This document shows positions 15,498-24,125 of a stretch of DNA of 41,021 bases, in pieces. The first letter of the stretch is position 1. Each line of letters opens with the position of its first letter. Under the pieces are notes generated by a model. That model was not told the DNA's origin. It did no database searches and saw nothing but the letters and a program-made list of their open reading frames with translations. Made by a program: the position numbers and the translations under genes. This DNA is from Prosthecobacter debontii (GTDB lineage Bacteria; Verrucomicrobiota; Verrucomicrobiia; Verrucomicrobiales; Akkermansiaceae), in assembly GCA_945869465.1 (NCBI GenBank), contig CAMBPB010000018.1:1-41021 (forward strand), in the 5' to 3' direction.

Positions 15498-15530
15498 AAA
15501 AAACCGGCGTCCCCTTGCGAGGACGCCGGT
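15498..15530 (-). terminator. Intrinsic terminator of the rpsO-pnp transcript
   Basis: A perfect 10-bp stem, ACCGGCGTCC/GGACGCCGGT (15503-15512 and 15521-15530), with an 8-nt loop, followed on the minus strand by a T6 run. It lies about 43 nt past the pnp stop. A second small stem, GCGACA-GGAG-TGTCGC at 15551-15566, sits between the stop and this terminator. Confidence 0.9.
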
Positions 15531-15572
15531 TTGATGAATGGATAGTTGGAGCGACAGGAGTGTCGCCTCTCC

Positions 15573-17714
15573 TTATTCCGCAGGCGTCGCGGCTTCGGCA
15601 TCGGCGGCCTTCTGGTCGCGGAGCCAGGCGCGGCGGGACATTTTCACGCGGCCTTTTTCGTCCACTCCGAGGCACTTGGCGGTGATGACCTGGCCTTTTT
15701 TGACCACGTCCTCGACGTTTTCGGTGCGGCCTTCGGCGAGCTCGGAGACGTGGATGAGGCCGTCCTTGCCGGGCAGCACTTCCATGAACGCGCCGAAGGC
15801 GGTGATGGAAACGATCTTGCCGGTGTAAACCTTGCCCACTTCGATCTCCTGGAACATGCGCTCGATCATCGCCTTGGCGCGCTCCAGACCTTCCGCCTTG
15901 GAGGCGTAGATATGAACCGTGCCGTCGTCCTCGATGTTGATCTCGGCGCCGGACTCGGCCTGGATGCCCTTGATGTTCTTGCCGCCTGGCCCGATGAGTT
16001 CGCCGATGCGATCCGCGGGGATCTTGACGGTGACGATGCGCGGGGCATGCGGGCTGAGTTCGGCGTGAGTGCTGATAGACTCGGCCATTTTCTCAAGGAT
16101 CTTGCCGCGGCCGGCCTTGGCGATGTGGATCGCTTCCTCAAGCATCGCGAGCGGAAGACCGGCGAGTTTGAGGTCGAGCTGATAGCCGGTGACCCCTTCG
16201 CTGGTGCCGCAGAGCTTGAAGTCCATGTCGCCGTAGAAGTCTTCCGAACCGATGATGTCCAACAGCATCTTGTAGGACTTGATCGAGTCATCGGTGTTGT
16301 TCTCGGTGACCAGACCCACCGAGATGCCGCCGACGGGGCGGAGCAGCGGGACCCCGGCGTCGAGCAAGGCCATGGTGCCGGCGCAAACCGAAGCCATGGA
16401 GGTCGAGCCGTTGGATTCCATGACTTCCGAAGAAACGCGGATGGCGTAGGGGAAGTCGGCTTCGTCCGGGATGACGGGTTCGATGGAGCGCTCGGCCAGC
16501 GAGCCGTGACCGATTTCGCGGCGGTTGATGCCACCCATGCGGCCGCATTCACCGACGGAGAAGGGAGGGAAGTTGTAGTGGAGGATGAAGCGTTTCTCGT
16601 CCTCGCCGCCGGCGTAGTTGTCGAAACGTTGTTTCTCATCGGCCGGAGCCAGCGTGGTGATGGCGAGCGCCTGGGTTTCGCCACGGGCGAAAATGGCGGA
16701 ACCGTGAACGCGCGGCAGGGTGCTGACTTCGCCATAGAGCGGGCGGAGATCGCCGATGGCACGGCCGTCCGCGCGCACGCCTTTGTCCATGATGGAAATG
16801 CGGAACGCCTTTTTCTGGAGGTATTCGAACGCTTGCTCGACATCGAAGTCGGTGGCTTCCGGGGCACGCTCCTTGATGGCGGCTTCCACTTCGTCGCGGA
16901 GAGCGCCGACTTTCTTGGCGCGCTCGGTTTTGGTGGGCGCGTAGATGGCGCCTTCGATGCGGTCGCCGGCGATTTCGTAGGCGATTTCGAGCAGGTTTTC
17001 CTTGGCGAGGATCTGTGAGAAGTCGCGCTTTTGCTTGCCGGCGAGTTTCACGAGTTCTTCTTGCATTTCAACCAGCTTGGCGACGGCCGCTTGGGCGAAG
17101 TGGAGCGACTTGATGAACTCGTCTTCGGGGAGTTCGTCCGCCTGGCCTTCGATCATGATGACGTCGGTCTTGTTACCGACATAGATGAGGTCCAGATCGC
17201 TGTTAGCGCGCTGGTCGTGGGTCGGATTGATGACGAACTGGCCATCGACGCGGCCGACGCGCACCGCACCGATTGGGCCGGCGAAGGGGATGTCGGACAG
17301 GCAGAGGGCGGCGGAGGCACCGTTCATCGCGAGGATGTCGGAGTCGTTTTCACCATCGGCGCTGAGCAAGATGGCGACGATTTGGGTTTCGTAGAAATAA
17401 CCTTTCGGGAAGAGCGGCCGCAGCGGGCGGTCGGTCATGCGGCAGGTGAGAATTTCCTTTTCGGTAGGACGGCCTTCGCGTTTGAAGTAACCTCCGGGGA
17501 AAACGCCGGCAGCGGTGGCTTTTTCCTTATATTCCACGGACAGCGGGAACCAGGTCTGGCCGGGCTTCACCTTGGTGGAGGAAACGGCGGTCACCAGGAT
17601 GATGGTGTCTCCGCAGCGGACGGTGACGGATCCGTCGGCGAGTTTGGCAATTTTGCCGGTTTCGATCGTCATCGGGTTGGTGCCGACGTCGGTCGTGAGT
17701 GTATGGATATTCAT
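15573..17714 (-). CDS. pnp: Polyribonucleotide nucleotidyltransferase (PNPase)
   Basis: 3'-5' phosphorolytic exoribonuclease of the RNA degradosome; 713 residues, the normal size. Two RNase PH-like domains are visible (about 1-230, with GGYFKREGRPTEKEILTCRM, and about 330-550, with RVHGSAIFARGETQALAITT and GSTSMASVCAGTMALLDAGV). They are followed by a KH domain (IGPGGKNIKGIQAESGAEIN) and a C-terminal S1 domain (VYTGKIVSITAFGAFMEVLP). It is downstream of rpsO, the usual pairing, with a hairpin in the gap that could be an RNase III-type control site. The leader is A-rich without a clear Shine-Dalgarno. Confidence 0.98.
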   Translation of the reverse strand: MNIHTLTTDVGTNPMTIETGKIAKLADGSVTVRCGDTIILVTAVSSTKVKPGQTWFPLSVEYKEKATAAGVFPGGYFKREGRPTEKEILTCRMTDRPLRPLFPKGYFYETQIVAILLSADGENDSDILAMNGASAALCLSDIPFAGPIGAVRVGRVDGQFVINPTHDQRANSDLDLIYVGNKTDVIMIEGQADELPEDEFIKSLHFAQAAVAKLVEMQEELVKLAGKQKRDFSQILAKENLLEIAYEIAGDRIEGAIYAPTKTERAKKVGALRDEVEAAIKERAPEATDFDVEQAFEYLQKKAFRISIMDKGVRADGRAIGDLRPLYGEVSTLPRVHGSAIFARGETQALAITTLAPADEKQRFDNYAGGEDEKRFILHYNFPPFSVGECGRMGGINRREIGHGSLAERSIEPVIPDEADFPYAIRVSSEVMESNGSTSMASVCAGTMALLDAGVPLLRPVGGISVGLVTENNTDDSIKSYKMLLDIIGSEDFYGDMDFKLCGTSEGVTGYQLDLKLAGLPLAMLEEAIHIAKAGRGKILEKMAESISTHAELSPHAPRIVTVKIPADRIGELIGPGGKNIKGIQAESGAEINIEDDGTVHIYASKAEGLERAKAMIERMFQEIEVGKVYTGKIVSITAFGAFMEVLPGKDGLIHVSELAEGRTENVEDVVKKGQVITAKCLGVDEKGRVKMSRRAWLRDQKAADAEAATPAE

Positions 17715-17881
17715 GTGCTTTCGTTTTTCTTCTTTTTTCAGTGCGTACAGCCCGAACGGCGGGATTGCCGGGCGGGCATTCGGTTTTGGGGACCAGCTCC
17801 GCGATCCGAGTCAACGGCATGGCGGAGCTTGTGGTCCTGCGGCCGGGCGAACCTTGCGATTGCCTAGGCCGTTGCGCGCGA

Positions 17882-17907
17882 CAGCCACGGGTGGTTGTCC
17901 GTGGCTG
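17882..17907 (-). promoter_or_regulatory. Hairpin between rpsO and pnp
   Basis: A 9-bp stem, CAGCCACGG/CCGTGGCTG, with an 8-nt loop, 14 nt after the rpsO stop. There is no T-run, so it is more likely a processing or stability element than a full terminator. In E. coli the same interval holds a terminator and the RNase III site used in pnp autoregulation. Confidence 0.45.
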
Positions 17908-17921
17908 CCTTGCGGAAAGTG

Positions 17922-18179
17922 TTAGCGGCGGAGGCCGAGGCTTTTGATGACCTGCTGGTATTTCTCCTCGGAGCCTTTTTTGATGTAATCGAGCAGCTTG
18001 CGGCGTTGGGAAACCAAGGTGAGCAGACCGCGGCGGGACGAGAAATCCTTTTTGTGGATATTCAAGTGGTCCGTAAGATGGAAGATGCGTTGCGTGAGCA
18101 GGGCTACTTGATAAGGGGCGCTGCCGGTGTCTCCTTCGTGGAGTTGGTATTCTTTGAGGTTGATTTCTTTATCGCTCAT
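17922..18179 (-). CDS. rpsO: 30S ribosomal protein S15
   Basis: Primary 16S rRNA-binding protein; 85 residues from ATG 18177-18179 (family about 88). Characteristic stretches are [20 protein letters not shown], then [20 protein letters not shown], and [20 protein letters not shown]. The frame runs upstream to 18332 without family similarity, so the internal ATG is used. It is upstream of pnp. No strong promoter is visible in 18,180-18,342. Confidence 0.97.
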   Translation of the reverse strand: MSDKEINLKEYQLHEGDTGSAPYQVALLTQRIFHLTDHLNIHKKDFSSRRGLLTLVSQRRKLLDYIKKGSEEKYQQVIKSLGLRR

Positions 18180-18342
18180 GGTCGTAGGGGATGGATCCAG
18201 CGTTTGCCAGACCGTCCTAGTTGGAGGTTGAAGGCGCAAGAAAGCGGGCGGTGGCCGGTTTTGCAAGGCAATTGCTGCGGGCTCCGAATTTTTTTTGAAA
18301 AATCCCGGCTTCCGGAGGCCAATGATCGGCAAATCCTGCCTT

Positions 18343-18489
18343 TCACACCGTCACCTGCACGGCCTTGGCCTGCAACTTGTGGCCGGTCTCGGCACTCCAT
18401 TCGCGCAACTCCGTGGGCTCGGCAGCCAACGCGGAAACCGCCGCCCCGCACACCCCCAGCAATCGCAACAGGGTTGGGAAACTCTTCAT
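18343..18489 (-). pseudogene. Truncated secreted Sla1-homology (SHD1)-like gene, 48 codons
   Basis: A 48-residue product with a clear signal peptide (MKSFPTLLRLLGVCGAAVSA, cleavage near ALA-A) followed by [20 protein letters not shown] and a stop. The mature part resembles the first strands of an SHD1 domain (RxWTsxdGkxxxAxxV), common in secreted Verrucomicrobiota and Planctomycetota proteins, but breaks off after about 20 residues. Its ATG overlaps the stop of the upstream DUF1080 gene (TGATG), which implies translational coupling. It is probably the relic of a longer second gene of that operon. A genuine micro-protein is possible but less likely. Confidence 0.5.
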
Positions 18490-19166
18490 CACGGCAGGGG
18501 TTTGATGCGCACGTTGCGATACGAAACCTTGTTGCCGTGGTCCTGAAAACCGAGGTGACCCTCGCGTTTCCAATCCTTGAGTGCCATCTTGAACTTGTTC
18601 CCGCTGCCATCCGGGTTTCTGCCGGCTTGCGTCCATTGGTCGAGGTCCATGCTGCTAACGGTTTCACCGTTGAGTTCCACCTTGATCTTCGGCCCTTCGA
18701 CGGTGATGACGTATTTGTTCCAGGCGCCCGCCTTGGCGGCGTTTTTCGTCGGAGCGACGAGGTCGTAAATCGCGCCGACACTGTGACGGTTGGGTCCGCC
18801 AGGGTTTTCGACCTGGATCTCGATGCCGGTCTGAATGCAGTTTTGCGGGTTGTCGGTGCGGAGGAAGACGCCGCTGTTGCCGGTGGTCATGAATTCCACT
18901 TCGAGCACGAAATTGCCATAGCGGGCCTTGGTCCAGATGTCGCCGCTGCCTCGTTGTCCGGACATGGCGCCATCTGCAACCACCCATTTCGAGTCGGCAC
19001 CCGCGGCATTCATCCAGCCGGCGAGGTCCTTGCCATTGAAGAGCGTGATCCACTCGCCGGAAGCTTGGGCTGCCGAGGCCGGCGCGGCCGGTGGAGTCGC
19101 CTGCGAGTGCCCAAGCACGGTGGACGCGGCGAGCAAGCCAAGGGAGATCATCGAAATTCGTTTCAT
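18489..19166 (-). CDS. Secreted DUF1080 (3-keto-disaccharide hydrolase-type) protein
   Basis: A 225-residue exported protein of the DUF1080 family (concanavalin-like fold), associated with extracellular sugar processing. It starts with the signal peptide MKRISMISLGLLAASTVLGH. The family opening is WITLFNGKDLAGWMNAAGAD, followed by GNFVLEVEFMTTGNSGVFLR and the C-terminal KREGHLGFQDHGNKVSYRNV. ATG 19164-19166 is chosen because it begins the signal peptide; the frame is open to 19238. It is one of three DUF1080 genes in the window (others at 22,369 and 31,295), each a different subtype. The substrate is unknown. Confidence 0.85.
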   Translation of the reverse strand: MKRISMISLGLLAASTVLGHSQATPPAAPASAAQASGEWITLFNGKDLAGWMNAAGADSKWVVADGAMSGQRGSGDIWTKARYGNFVLEVEFMTTGNSGVFLRTDNPQNCIQTGIEIQVENPGGPNRHSVGAIYDLVAPTKNAAKAGAWNKYVITVEGPKIKVELNGETVSSMDLDQWTQAGRNPDGSGNKFKMALKDWKREGHLGFQDHGNKVSYRNVRIKPLP

Positions 19167-19349
19167 GGGCTGGACGGTTGGGATTGGATGCGGATGTGTC
19201 GATACCCCGGCGCGGGAAAAAATCTTTCGCGCAACCACCGCAGGGACTCAGGAGCAAAATCTGAAAGGCCATCCCGGACGACCTCGTAACCCGCAGCCCA
19301 ATCCCCCTCCTTGTCTCCAAAAGCAAACTACAATCGCTGAATTGAGAAT

Positions 19350-21083
19350 ATGAAAACCCTGAAAGTTAGATACAGAAGCAGGTTCTCCGCCTTCCTGGCA
19401 GCGCTGTCGGCCGTCCTGTTGATGGCCATCGTGCCGGCCCGGGCAAAGATCTACTTTGTCAGCCAATCCTCGGGAGATGATTCTTCGTCCGGCCTGTCAC
19501 AGGAACCGGGGAACGGTGGCGGTCCATGGAAAACCCTGGCCAAGGCTTCATCCGTCACCCTTGCCGCCGGTGACCGCGTTCTGTTAAAATGCGGCGACAC
19601 CTGGAACGAGGAGCTCACTCCAAAGGGAAACGGCACCTCCTCGAATCCCATCATCATCGCCTACTATGGCAAAGGTCCGAAGCCCGTCATTGACCGTCAG
19701 GACGACAAGCAGGACCGGGTCGGCATTCGCCTGGCCAATCAGGAGGGCTATAAAATCGTCGGTCTTGAATTCAACCGCTGCATGACGGGCATCTATGCCG
19801 AATACTCCGACAACTGCCCGACCAAAAAATACATCTGGATCGAGGACTGTTATTTCCACGATTCCCTGATGTACCGGCACTATGAGGATTATCCCAAGAC
19901 CAAGATCGGGCTTGGCATTTGTTTCTTCTCGTTCGAGCGGGACAAAAAAATCGTGCTGCAGGACATCACGATCAAGAACTGCGTGTTCCGCAGGCTGGCG
20001 TCCGGGGTCTGGACCAACAGCCCGGACAACTTCAACAAGGGCGCGTCGTTTGTCTATAACTTCGCCAACATGACTTTCGAGGACTGCCTGTTTGAAGAGG
20101 GCTATCAATGGCAGATGGGACTTCGCGGGGTTGACGGCGGACTCGTCAAAAACTGTGTGTCACACGATATCGGGCGCGGTTTCCGCTCCTTCAACGGCGT
20201 CGCCGGCGCGATGTTTTTTCGTTGCAAGGACTGGGTGTTCGAAGACAGCGAGTGGGGCTTCGTGGATATCGGCCTGGGCAGCGGCGACGGCGAGGCCTTC
20301 GACTTCGAAGGCAACTGCGACAACATGATCATGAGAAACTGTCTCTTCCACGATACCGACGGACCCGGTTTCCTGCTCTGCTGTTATGCCTCCGACGGCC
20401 ATCCTAACAAGAAGATCCAAATGGTGAACTGCGTCATCAACGGCAAGTCCAAGCGTCCGATCGGATTGCCCAGATGTGCGATCGTCAACACCACGGATTG
20501 GACCGAGGCGACCTGGACGAAATGCCGTTTCTATCTATCCCCGGGCGAGGCGCTGATGAAGGTGATGGATCCCGAGAAGGAAAAGAGCTCGAAATTCGTC
20601 GATTGCGCCGCCAAGAACCTTAGCCAGGCATGCGGCTCGACGAATCTGGCGGCCAAGGGGCAGGTCACGGCCTCATCGGCGGTGGCCGGCAATGAGGCGG
20701 CCAAGGCGGTTGATGGCAATGAGGGATCGGCATGGAAAGCCGAGGGTGCCACGCAACAATGGCTGCAGGTCGCTTTCGCCTCCCCCATCGCGATCAATGA
20801 ATTTCGAATCAAGGAGGACCCCTCGTCATCGATCGTCCGCTACGTGATCCAATACTGGGATGGCAGGAATGCGAAGTGGATGAGTTGTTTCAATGGCCGG
20901 GGGATTGGCCGTGATTTCGTCGCGCCGATTGTTAGCCGGACCACCCAGAAGATCCGCCTGATGGTCGTCCAGACCACCCACGGCAATCCCGGCATCACGG
21001 AATTCGGAGTTTACAACGATCCGGTCGGCAGTCCGTTCAACGACCCCACTGGCGCGGCCGCCACCGGCGTGGTGGGCAAGTGA
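19350..21083 (+). CDS. Secreted right-handed beta-helix protein with C-terminal discoidin-like domain
   Basis: A 577-residue exported protein. A signal peptide (FSAFLAALSAVLLMAIVPARA) is followed by a parallel beta-helix region at about residues 35-420, with the N-terminal YFVSQSSGDDSSSGLSQEPG and repeated patterns such as IWIEDCYFHDS, ITIKNCVFRR and MTFEDCLFEEG typical of pectate-lyase-like folds. Residues about 430-555 resemble an F5/8 type C (CBM32-like) domain: NLAAKGQVTASSAVAGNEAA, then AVDGNEGSAWKAEG and QWLQVAFASPIAINEFRI. The likely role is binding or cleaving an acidic polysaccharide outside the cell. The catalytic class cannot be fixed by eye. It is divergent from the DUF1080 gene at 18,489 and upstream of the FG-GAP gene. 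Confidence 0.8.
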   Translation: MKTLKVRYRSRFSAFLAALSAVLLMAIVPARAKIYFVSQSSGDDSSSGLSQEPGNGGGPWKTLAKASSVTLAAGDRVLLKCGDTWNEELTPKGNGTSSNPIIIAYYGKGPKPVIDRQDDKQDRVGIRLANQEGYKIVGLEFNRCMTGIYAEYSDNCPTKKYIWIEDCYFHDSLMYRHYEDYPKTKIGLGICFFSFERDKKIVLQDITIKNCVFRRLASGVWTNSPDNFNKGASFVYNFANMTFEDCLFEEGYQWQMGLRGVDGGLVKNCVSHDIGRGFRSFNGVAGAMFFRCKDWVFEDSEWGFVDIGLGSGDGEAFDFEGNCDNMIMRNCLFHDTDGPGFLLCCYASDGHPNKKIQMVNCVINGKSKRPIGLPRCAIVNTTDWTEATWTKCRFYLSPGEALMKVMDPEKEKSSKFVDCAAKNLSQACGSTNLAAKGQVTASSAVAGNEAAKAVDGNEGSAWKAEGATQQWLQVAFASPIAINEFRIKEDPSSSIVRYVIQYWDGRNAKWMSCFNGRGIGRDFVAPIVSRTTQKIRLMVVQTTHGNPGITEFGVYNDPVGSPFNDPTGAAATGVVGK

Positions 21084-21152
21084 GCCATTGGACGGGTGCG
21101 GCGTGGTGAATGGAATGAAAGGCGGTCGGCTTGTCCGACGTTTCGCATTCCT

Positions 21153-22331
21153 ATGAAAATCCGCGCCATTGTGTTTCCCGCAAGTTTGTTGGTGATTGCC
21201 ATCGCCCTGGCCCAGGGGCCGATCGCAAAAGCCTGGAAAAAACAGGTGTTGACGAAGGATTTCCTCACCGAAGGACTCGCGGCGGGCGACCTGGATGGCG
21301 ACCAGGTGATCGACTTGGTGGCCGGCGCGTTTTGGTTCAAGGGTCCGGATTTCAAGGAAGCCAAGGCCTACCGCCCCGGCAAGGCGATGCCCGTCAAAAG
21401 CTACATGGAGGATTCCTTCCTGAGCTGGGTGGATGACCTAAATGGCGACGGCAAAAACGACATCCTGATGGCAAGTCATCCGGGCAGGGACCTCACTCTC
21501 TATCTGAATCCCGGTAAGGACGGAGCGTGGCCGGCCCACCGGGTGATGACGGAGGCGGCCACGGAAAGCCCGCTGTGGACGGATCTCGACGGCGACGGGA
21601 AAAAGGAACTGATCTGCACCCAGGGCGGAAAGTTTGGCTATGCGGAAGTCGATTGGACGGATGTGACCAAGCCGTGGACCTTTATCGCGGTGTCGGCCAA
21701 CCGCACGAATACGCCTTACGTCCACGGCCTCGGTGTCGGCGATCTGAGCGGCGACGGGCGGGCGGACATCGTCGAGAAAGAAGGTTGGTTCGAGCAGCCA
21801 GCCGCGAAGGATGGCGCGTGGGTCTGGCACAAGGAACCGTTTGCCGGTCCGGGCGGCGCGCAGATGTTGGTTTTTGATGCGGATGGCGATGGCGACAACG
21901 ACATGATCACCAGCCTCAATGGCCACGGCTACGGATTGGTTTGGTATGAGAACCGCAAGGCCGAGGGCAAGGTCACCTTCGCGCGGCATGAAATCCTGCC
22001 GGAAGACCCGGCGAAAAAGGGAGCCGGCGGGCTCCAGTTCAGCCAGCTCCACTCCTTGGAATGCGGCGACTTTGACGGCGACAAACGAATGGATTTCACC
22101 ACGGGCAAGCGTTATTTCGCCCACAATGGCAAGGATCCCGGAGCCAACGATCCGGCGCTCGCGGTGATTTTCTACAATCGCAAGGACGGCGACGGCGTGC
22201 GCTGGGAGGCCGAAGTCATCGACGAGGATTCAGGGGTGGGTTGCCAAGTGCTTGCCGTCGATCTCGATGGCGACGGCAAGCTGGAGTTTGCGGCGGGCAA
22301 CAAGAAGGGCGTGCATGTGATCCGCAGGTGA
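21153..22331 (+). CDS. Exported FG-GAP/VCBS-repeat protein
   Basis: A 392-residue protein from ATG 21153, with an N-terminal signal sequence (MKIRAIVFPASLLVIAIALA). It has seven calcium-binding-type FG-GAP cores spread along the chain: GDLDGDQVIDLV, DDLNGDGKNDIL, TDLDGDGKKELI, GDLSGDGRADIV, FDADGDGDNDMI, GDFDGDKRMDFT and VDLDGDGKLEFA. Together they predict a beta-propeller. Such proteins are abundant in Verrucomicrobiota next to sulfatase and glycoside-hydrolase genes and are usually of unknown function. It follows the beta-helix gene after 69 bp on the same strand and is probably co-transcribed. Confidence 0.8.
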   Translation: MKIRAIVFPASLLVIAIALAQGPIAKAWKKQVLTKDFLTEGLAAGDLDGDQVIDLVAGAFWFKGPDFKEAKAYRPGKAMPVKSYMEDSFLSWVDDLNGDGKNDILMASHPGRDLTLYLNPGKDGAWPAHRVMTEAATESPLWTDLDGDGKKELICTQGGKFGYAEVDWTDVTKPWTFIAVSANRTNTPYVHGLGVGDLSGDGRADIVEKEGWFEQPAAKDGAWVWHKEPFAGPGGAQMLVFDADGDGDNDMITSLNGHGYGLVWYENRKAEGKVTFARHEILPEDPAKKGAGGLQFSQLHSLECGDFDGDKRMDFTTGKRYFAHNGKDPGANDPALAVIFYNRKDGDGVRWEAEVIDEDSGVGCQVLAVDLDGDGKLEFAAGNKKGVHVIRR

Positions 22332-22368
22332 CGTTACCCGGCGGAACACGCTGCCGACCTAGCAGGGA

Positions 22369-23160
22369 TCACTCCTTGCCGAGTTCCTTGATGCGGACGT
22401 TTTTGTATTCGGCCCACATGGCCCTTCCGCCGTGGAGTTGCAGGGCGATGATGCCTTCCTTGGTCGCCAGTTGCGGGTCGTTGTCGGTGAAATCCAGAAT
22501 CTGGGTGCCGTTGAGGAAATGGCGGAAGTGGTTGTTTTCAGCGATGATGACAACGTCGTTCCAGTCATTGAGTTTGAAGAGTTTCTCGTAACCCGCTGCA
22601 TCGAGCAGGGTGCCGGTTTTGGTCAGCTTGCCGTTTTCCCAGACACCCTTGGAGCCTGCGGGGCAGATGCGGCCGCGTTTGCCGCCTTCGTCGTAGATGA
22701 ACCCCGAGACGTCGTGGAGCTTGTTCTGGTTGCGGATTTCGTGCTGGAATCCACGAACCACCCAGGCGTTGCCGGGGTTGCCCTCGGTGATGTGTTTGGA
22801 GCGGTATTGGATGCCGGAATTGTTATCGGCATTCAAGCGGAAGGAGAGCCGCAACTCGAAATTGGCGAAGGTGCCGGCCTTGCAAACGAGGAAGGTGTTG
22901 CCTTTGGCGGGGACTTCCTTGGTCGTTTCCCCGCGAATCGCGCCGTCCTTGACCGACCATAGACGGGGATCGCCGTCCCAGCCGGTTAGTTCCTTGCCGT
23001 TGAAGAGCGCCTTCATGCCGGTCGGCTCCGCAGGTGCGGCGACTGGCGGAAGCACGTCGTCGGCACGGGCGTCGAGGCCGAGCATCAGGCCAAGGCCGCA
23101 GATTGATAGAAATTTGGCGATCCGCGGACTGAAGAAGTTTTGGTTTTCAAGTGTGTTCAT
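22369..23160 (-). CDS. Secreted DUF1080 family protein
   Basis: A 263-residue DUF1080 protein with signal sequence (FLSICGLGLMLGLDARA) and the family opening MKALFNGKELTGWDGDPRLW, then VKDGAIRGE, NFELRLSFRLNADNNSGIQY, and the C-terminal IIALQLHGGRAMWAEYKNVR. ATG 23158-23160 is preferred because a plausible promoter overlaps the longer alternative. It is convergent with the FG-GAP gene (37 bp between stops). A role in extracellular disaccharide or glycoside processing is expected from the family; the substrate is unknown. Confidence 0.85.
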   Translation of the reverse strand: MNTLENQNFFSPRIAKFLSICGLGLMLGLDARADDVLPPVAAPAEPTGMKALFNGKELTGWDGDPRLWSVKDGAIRGETTKEVPAKGNTFLVCKAGTFANFELRLSFRLNADNNSGIQYRSKHITEGNPGNAWVVRGFQHEIRNQNKLHDVSGFIYDEGGKRGRICPAGSKGVWENGKLTKTGTLLDAAGYEKLFKLNDWNDVVIIAENNHFRHFLNGTQILDFTDNDPQLATKEGIIALQLHGGRAMWAEYKNVRIKELGKE

Positions 23161-23176
23161 GACGGCTTCAGGGTTG

Positions 23177-23203
23177 AGCCTAGCAGGCACGAGAGCAAGT
23201 CAA
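23177..23203 (-). promoter_or_regulatory. Possible promoter of the DUF1080 gene at 22,369
   Basis: On the minus strand TTGACT (23198-23203) is followed by a 15-nt spacer and TAGGCT (23177-23182). It gives a very short leader to ATG 23160. The spacer is short, so this is tentative. Confidence 0.3.
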
Positions 23204-23308
23204 AACGCGCCGGCAAAACGCGCGGTGTCGGCCGATCCGGAATCGCGATGGGCGATTCCCGCACTTGCAAGAGGAGCGCCGCGGTGTTTGAATGGGTTCT
23301 CAAGCAAG

Positions 23309-23938
23309 ATGGAAATTCACTGGCACCTCACCCGGGCGGATGAAAACGACGACGTGATGGCGGCGGATGCCGAGTGCGTGTTTGAGATCGAGGGGGTGAT
23401 CCAATGCGATGGGGTGGCCGCGGGGGAAGTGGGTGCGACGTATGTGTTTTCCGAGGATCCGATATCGGATGATGCGTTTCTCTGGCTGTGGGATCTCACG
23501 GCGGCGGCTTGTGACATTTATGAGGAGATTGTGTTGCCGGGCCGCCGTGGTTTTCGGCGGCCGCTGGCGGATTTTCTTGGACGCGCGACGGGGATTCTCT
23601 GCGTCCACTACATCGCGCTCAAGCCGGCGTTCCGCCGCCGCGGTCTCGGCCGCGAAGTGATGCGCGAGGTGGTGTGCCGGTTTGCCGACTCCCGCGTGGG
23701 CGTGGTGTTGCTCGATGCGGTGCCGCTCCAACACCGCCCGGGCGGGGATGACGATTTTTTCGATGAAGTTCGCGATCTTCCGTTGAACGCGCCGGAGAGC
23801 GATCAAGCACGTCTGATCCGATACTTCGAGAGCTGGGGCATGGTGGGCGTGTCCGGCACCCGCTTTCTTGCTGCCGCGCCGACATCCTTGTGTGCGGAGA
23901 TCGACGTGGATTGGTATCCGGGCTTGTTGGAAGATTGA
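23309..23938 (+). CDS. GNAT-family N-acetyltransferase
   Basis: A 209-residue protein from ATG 23309. The acetyl-CoA-binding motif A of the GNAT fold is clear near residues 98-122 (CVHYIALKPAFRRRGLGREV, with the R-x-x-G-x-G type loop), followed by a strand VGVVLLDAVPLQ and a late WGMVGVSGTRF segment. The N-terminal part is acidic and has no recognisable domain. The acceptor substrate is unknown. It stands alone on the plus strand between minus-strand genes. Confidence 0.65.
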   Translation: MEIHWHLTRADENDDVMAADAECVFEIEGVIQCDGVAAGEVGATYVFSEDPISDDAFLWLWDLTAAACDIYEEIVLPGRRGFRRPLADFLGRATGILCVHYIALKPAFRRRGLGREVMREVVCRFADSRVGVVLLDAVPLQHRPGGDDDFFDEVRDLPLNAPESDQARLIRYFESWGMVGVSGTRFLAAAPTSLCAEIDVDWYPGLLED

Positions 23939-23979
23939 GGTGTCTGGTCACCGGAGATCGGGCTGTTGGCGGTCTTTCC

Positions 23980-24125
23980 ACAGCCCGGCCTATGGCATGC
24001 AAGGGGTTCCGCCCCGCCGTGGATTTTGCGCAAGCCAACCAGTGGTGGCGCAAGGCGGCGGGTGCAGGGCTCCCACCAGCACCCCGAGGGCATGGAGGAA
24101 GCCGCCAGAATCCTCCACCTCCACC
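23980..24125 (+). pseudogene. Possible decayed Sel1-like repeat remnant
   Basis: The plus strand shows AQANQWWRKAAGAG in one frame and HPEGMEEAARILHLHLKTG shortly after in another. Both resemble pieces of Sel1/TPR-like repeats, as if separated by a frameshift. There is no intact gene between the acetyltransferase and thiE. This is a weak call. Confidence 0.2.

Noticed and set aside
15551..15566. GCGACA-GGAG-TGTCGC as a second pnp terminator
   Set aside because: The stem is only 6 bp and has no T-run; the hairpin at 15,503-15,530 with T6 is the better terminator.
15546..17018. 490-codon plus-strand frame opposite pnp
   Set aside because: Shadow of a conserved PNPase gene; no family resemblance.
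17895..19289. 464-codon plus-strand frame across rpsO and the DUF1080 gene
   Set aside because: It runs antisense through two recognisable genes and their gap; the product has no domain features.
19306..19334. Promoter for the beta-helix gene (TACAAT at 19,329-19,334)
   Set aside because: No acceptable -35 box lies 15-19 nt upstream, so it is not supported.
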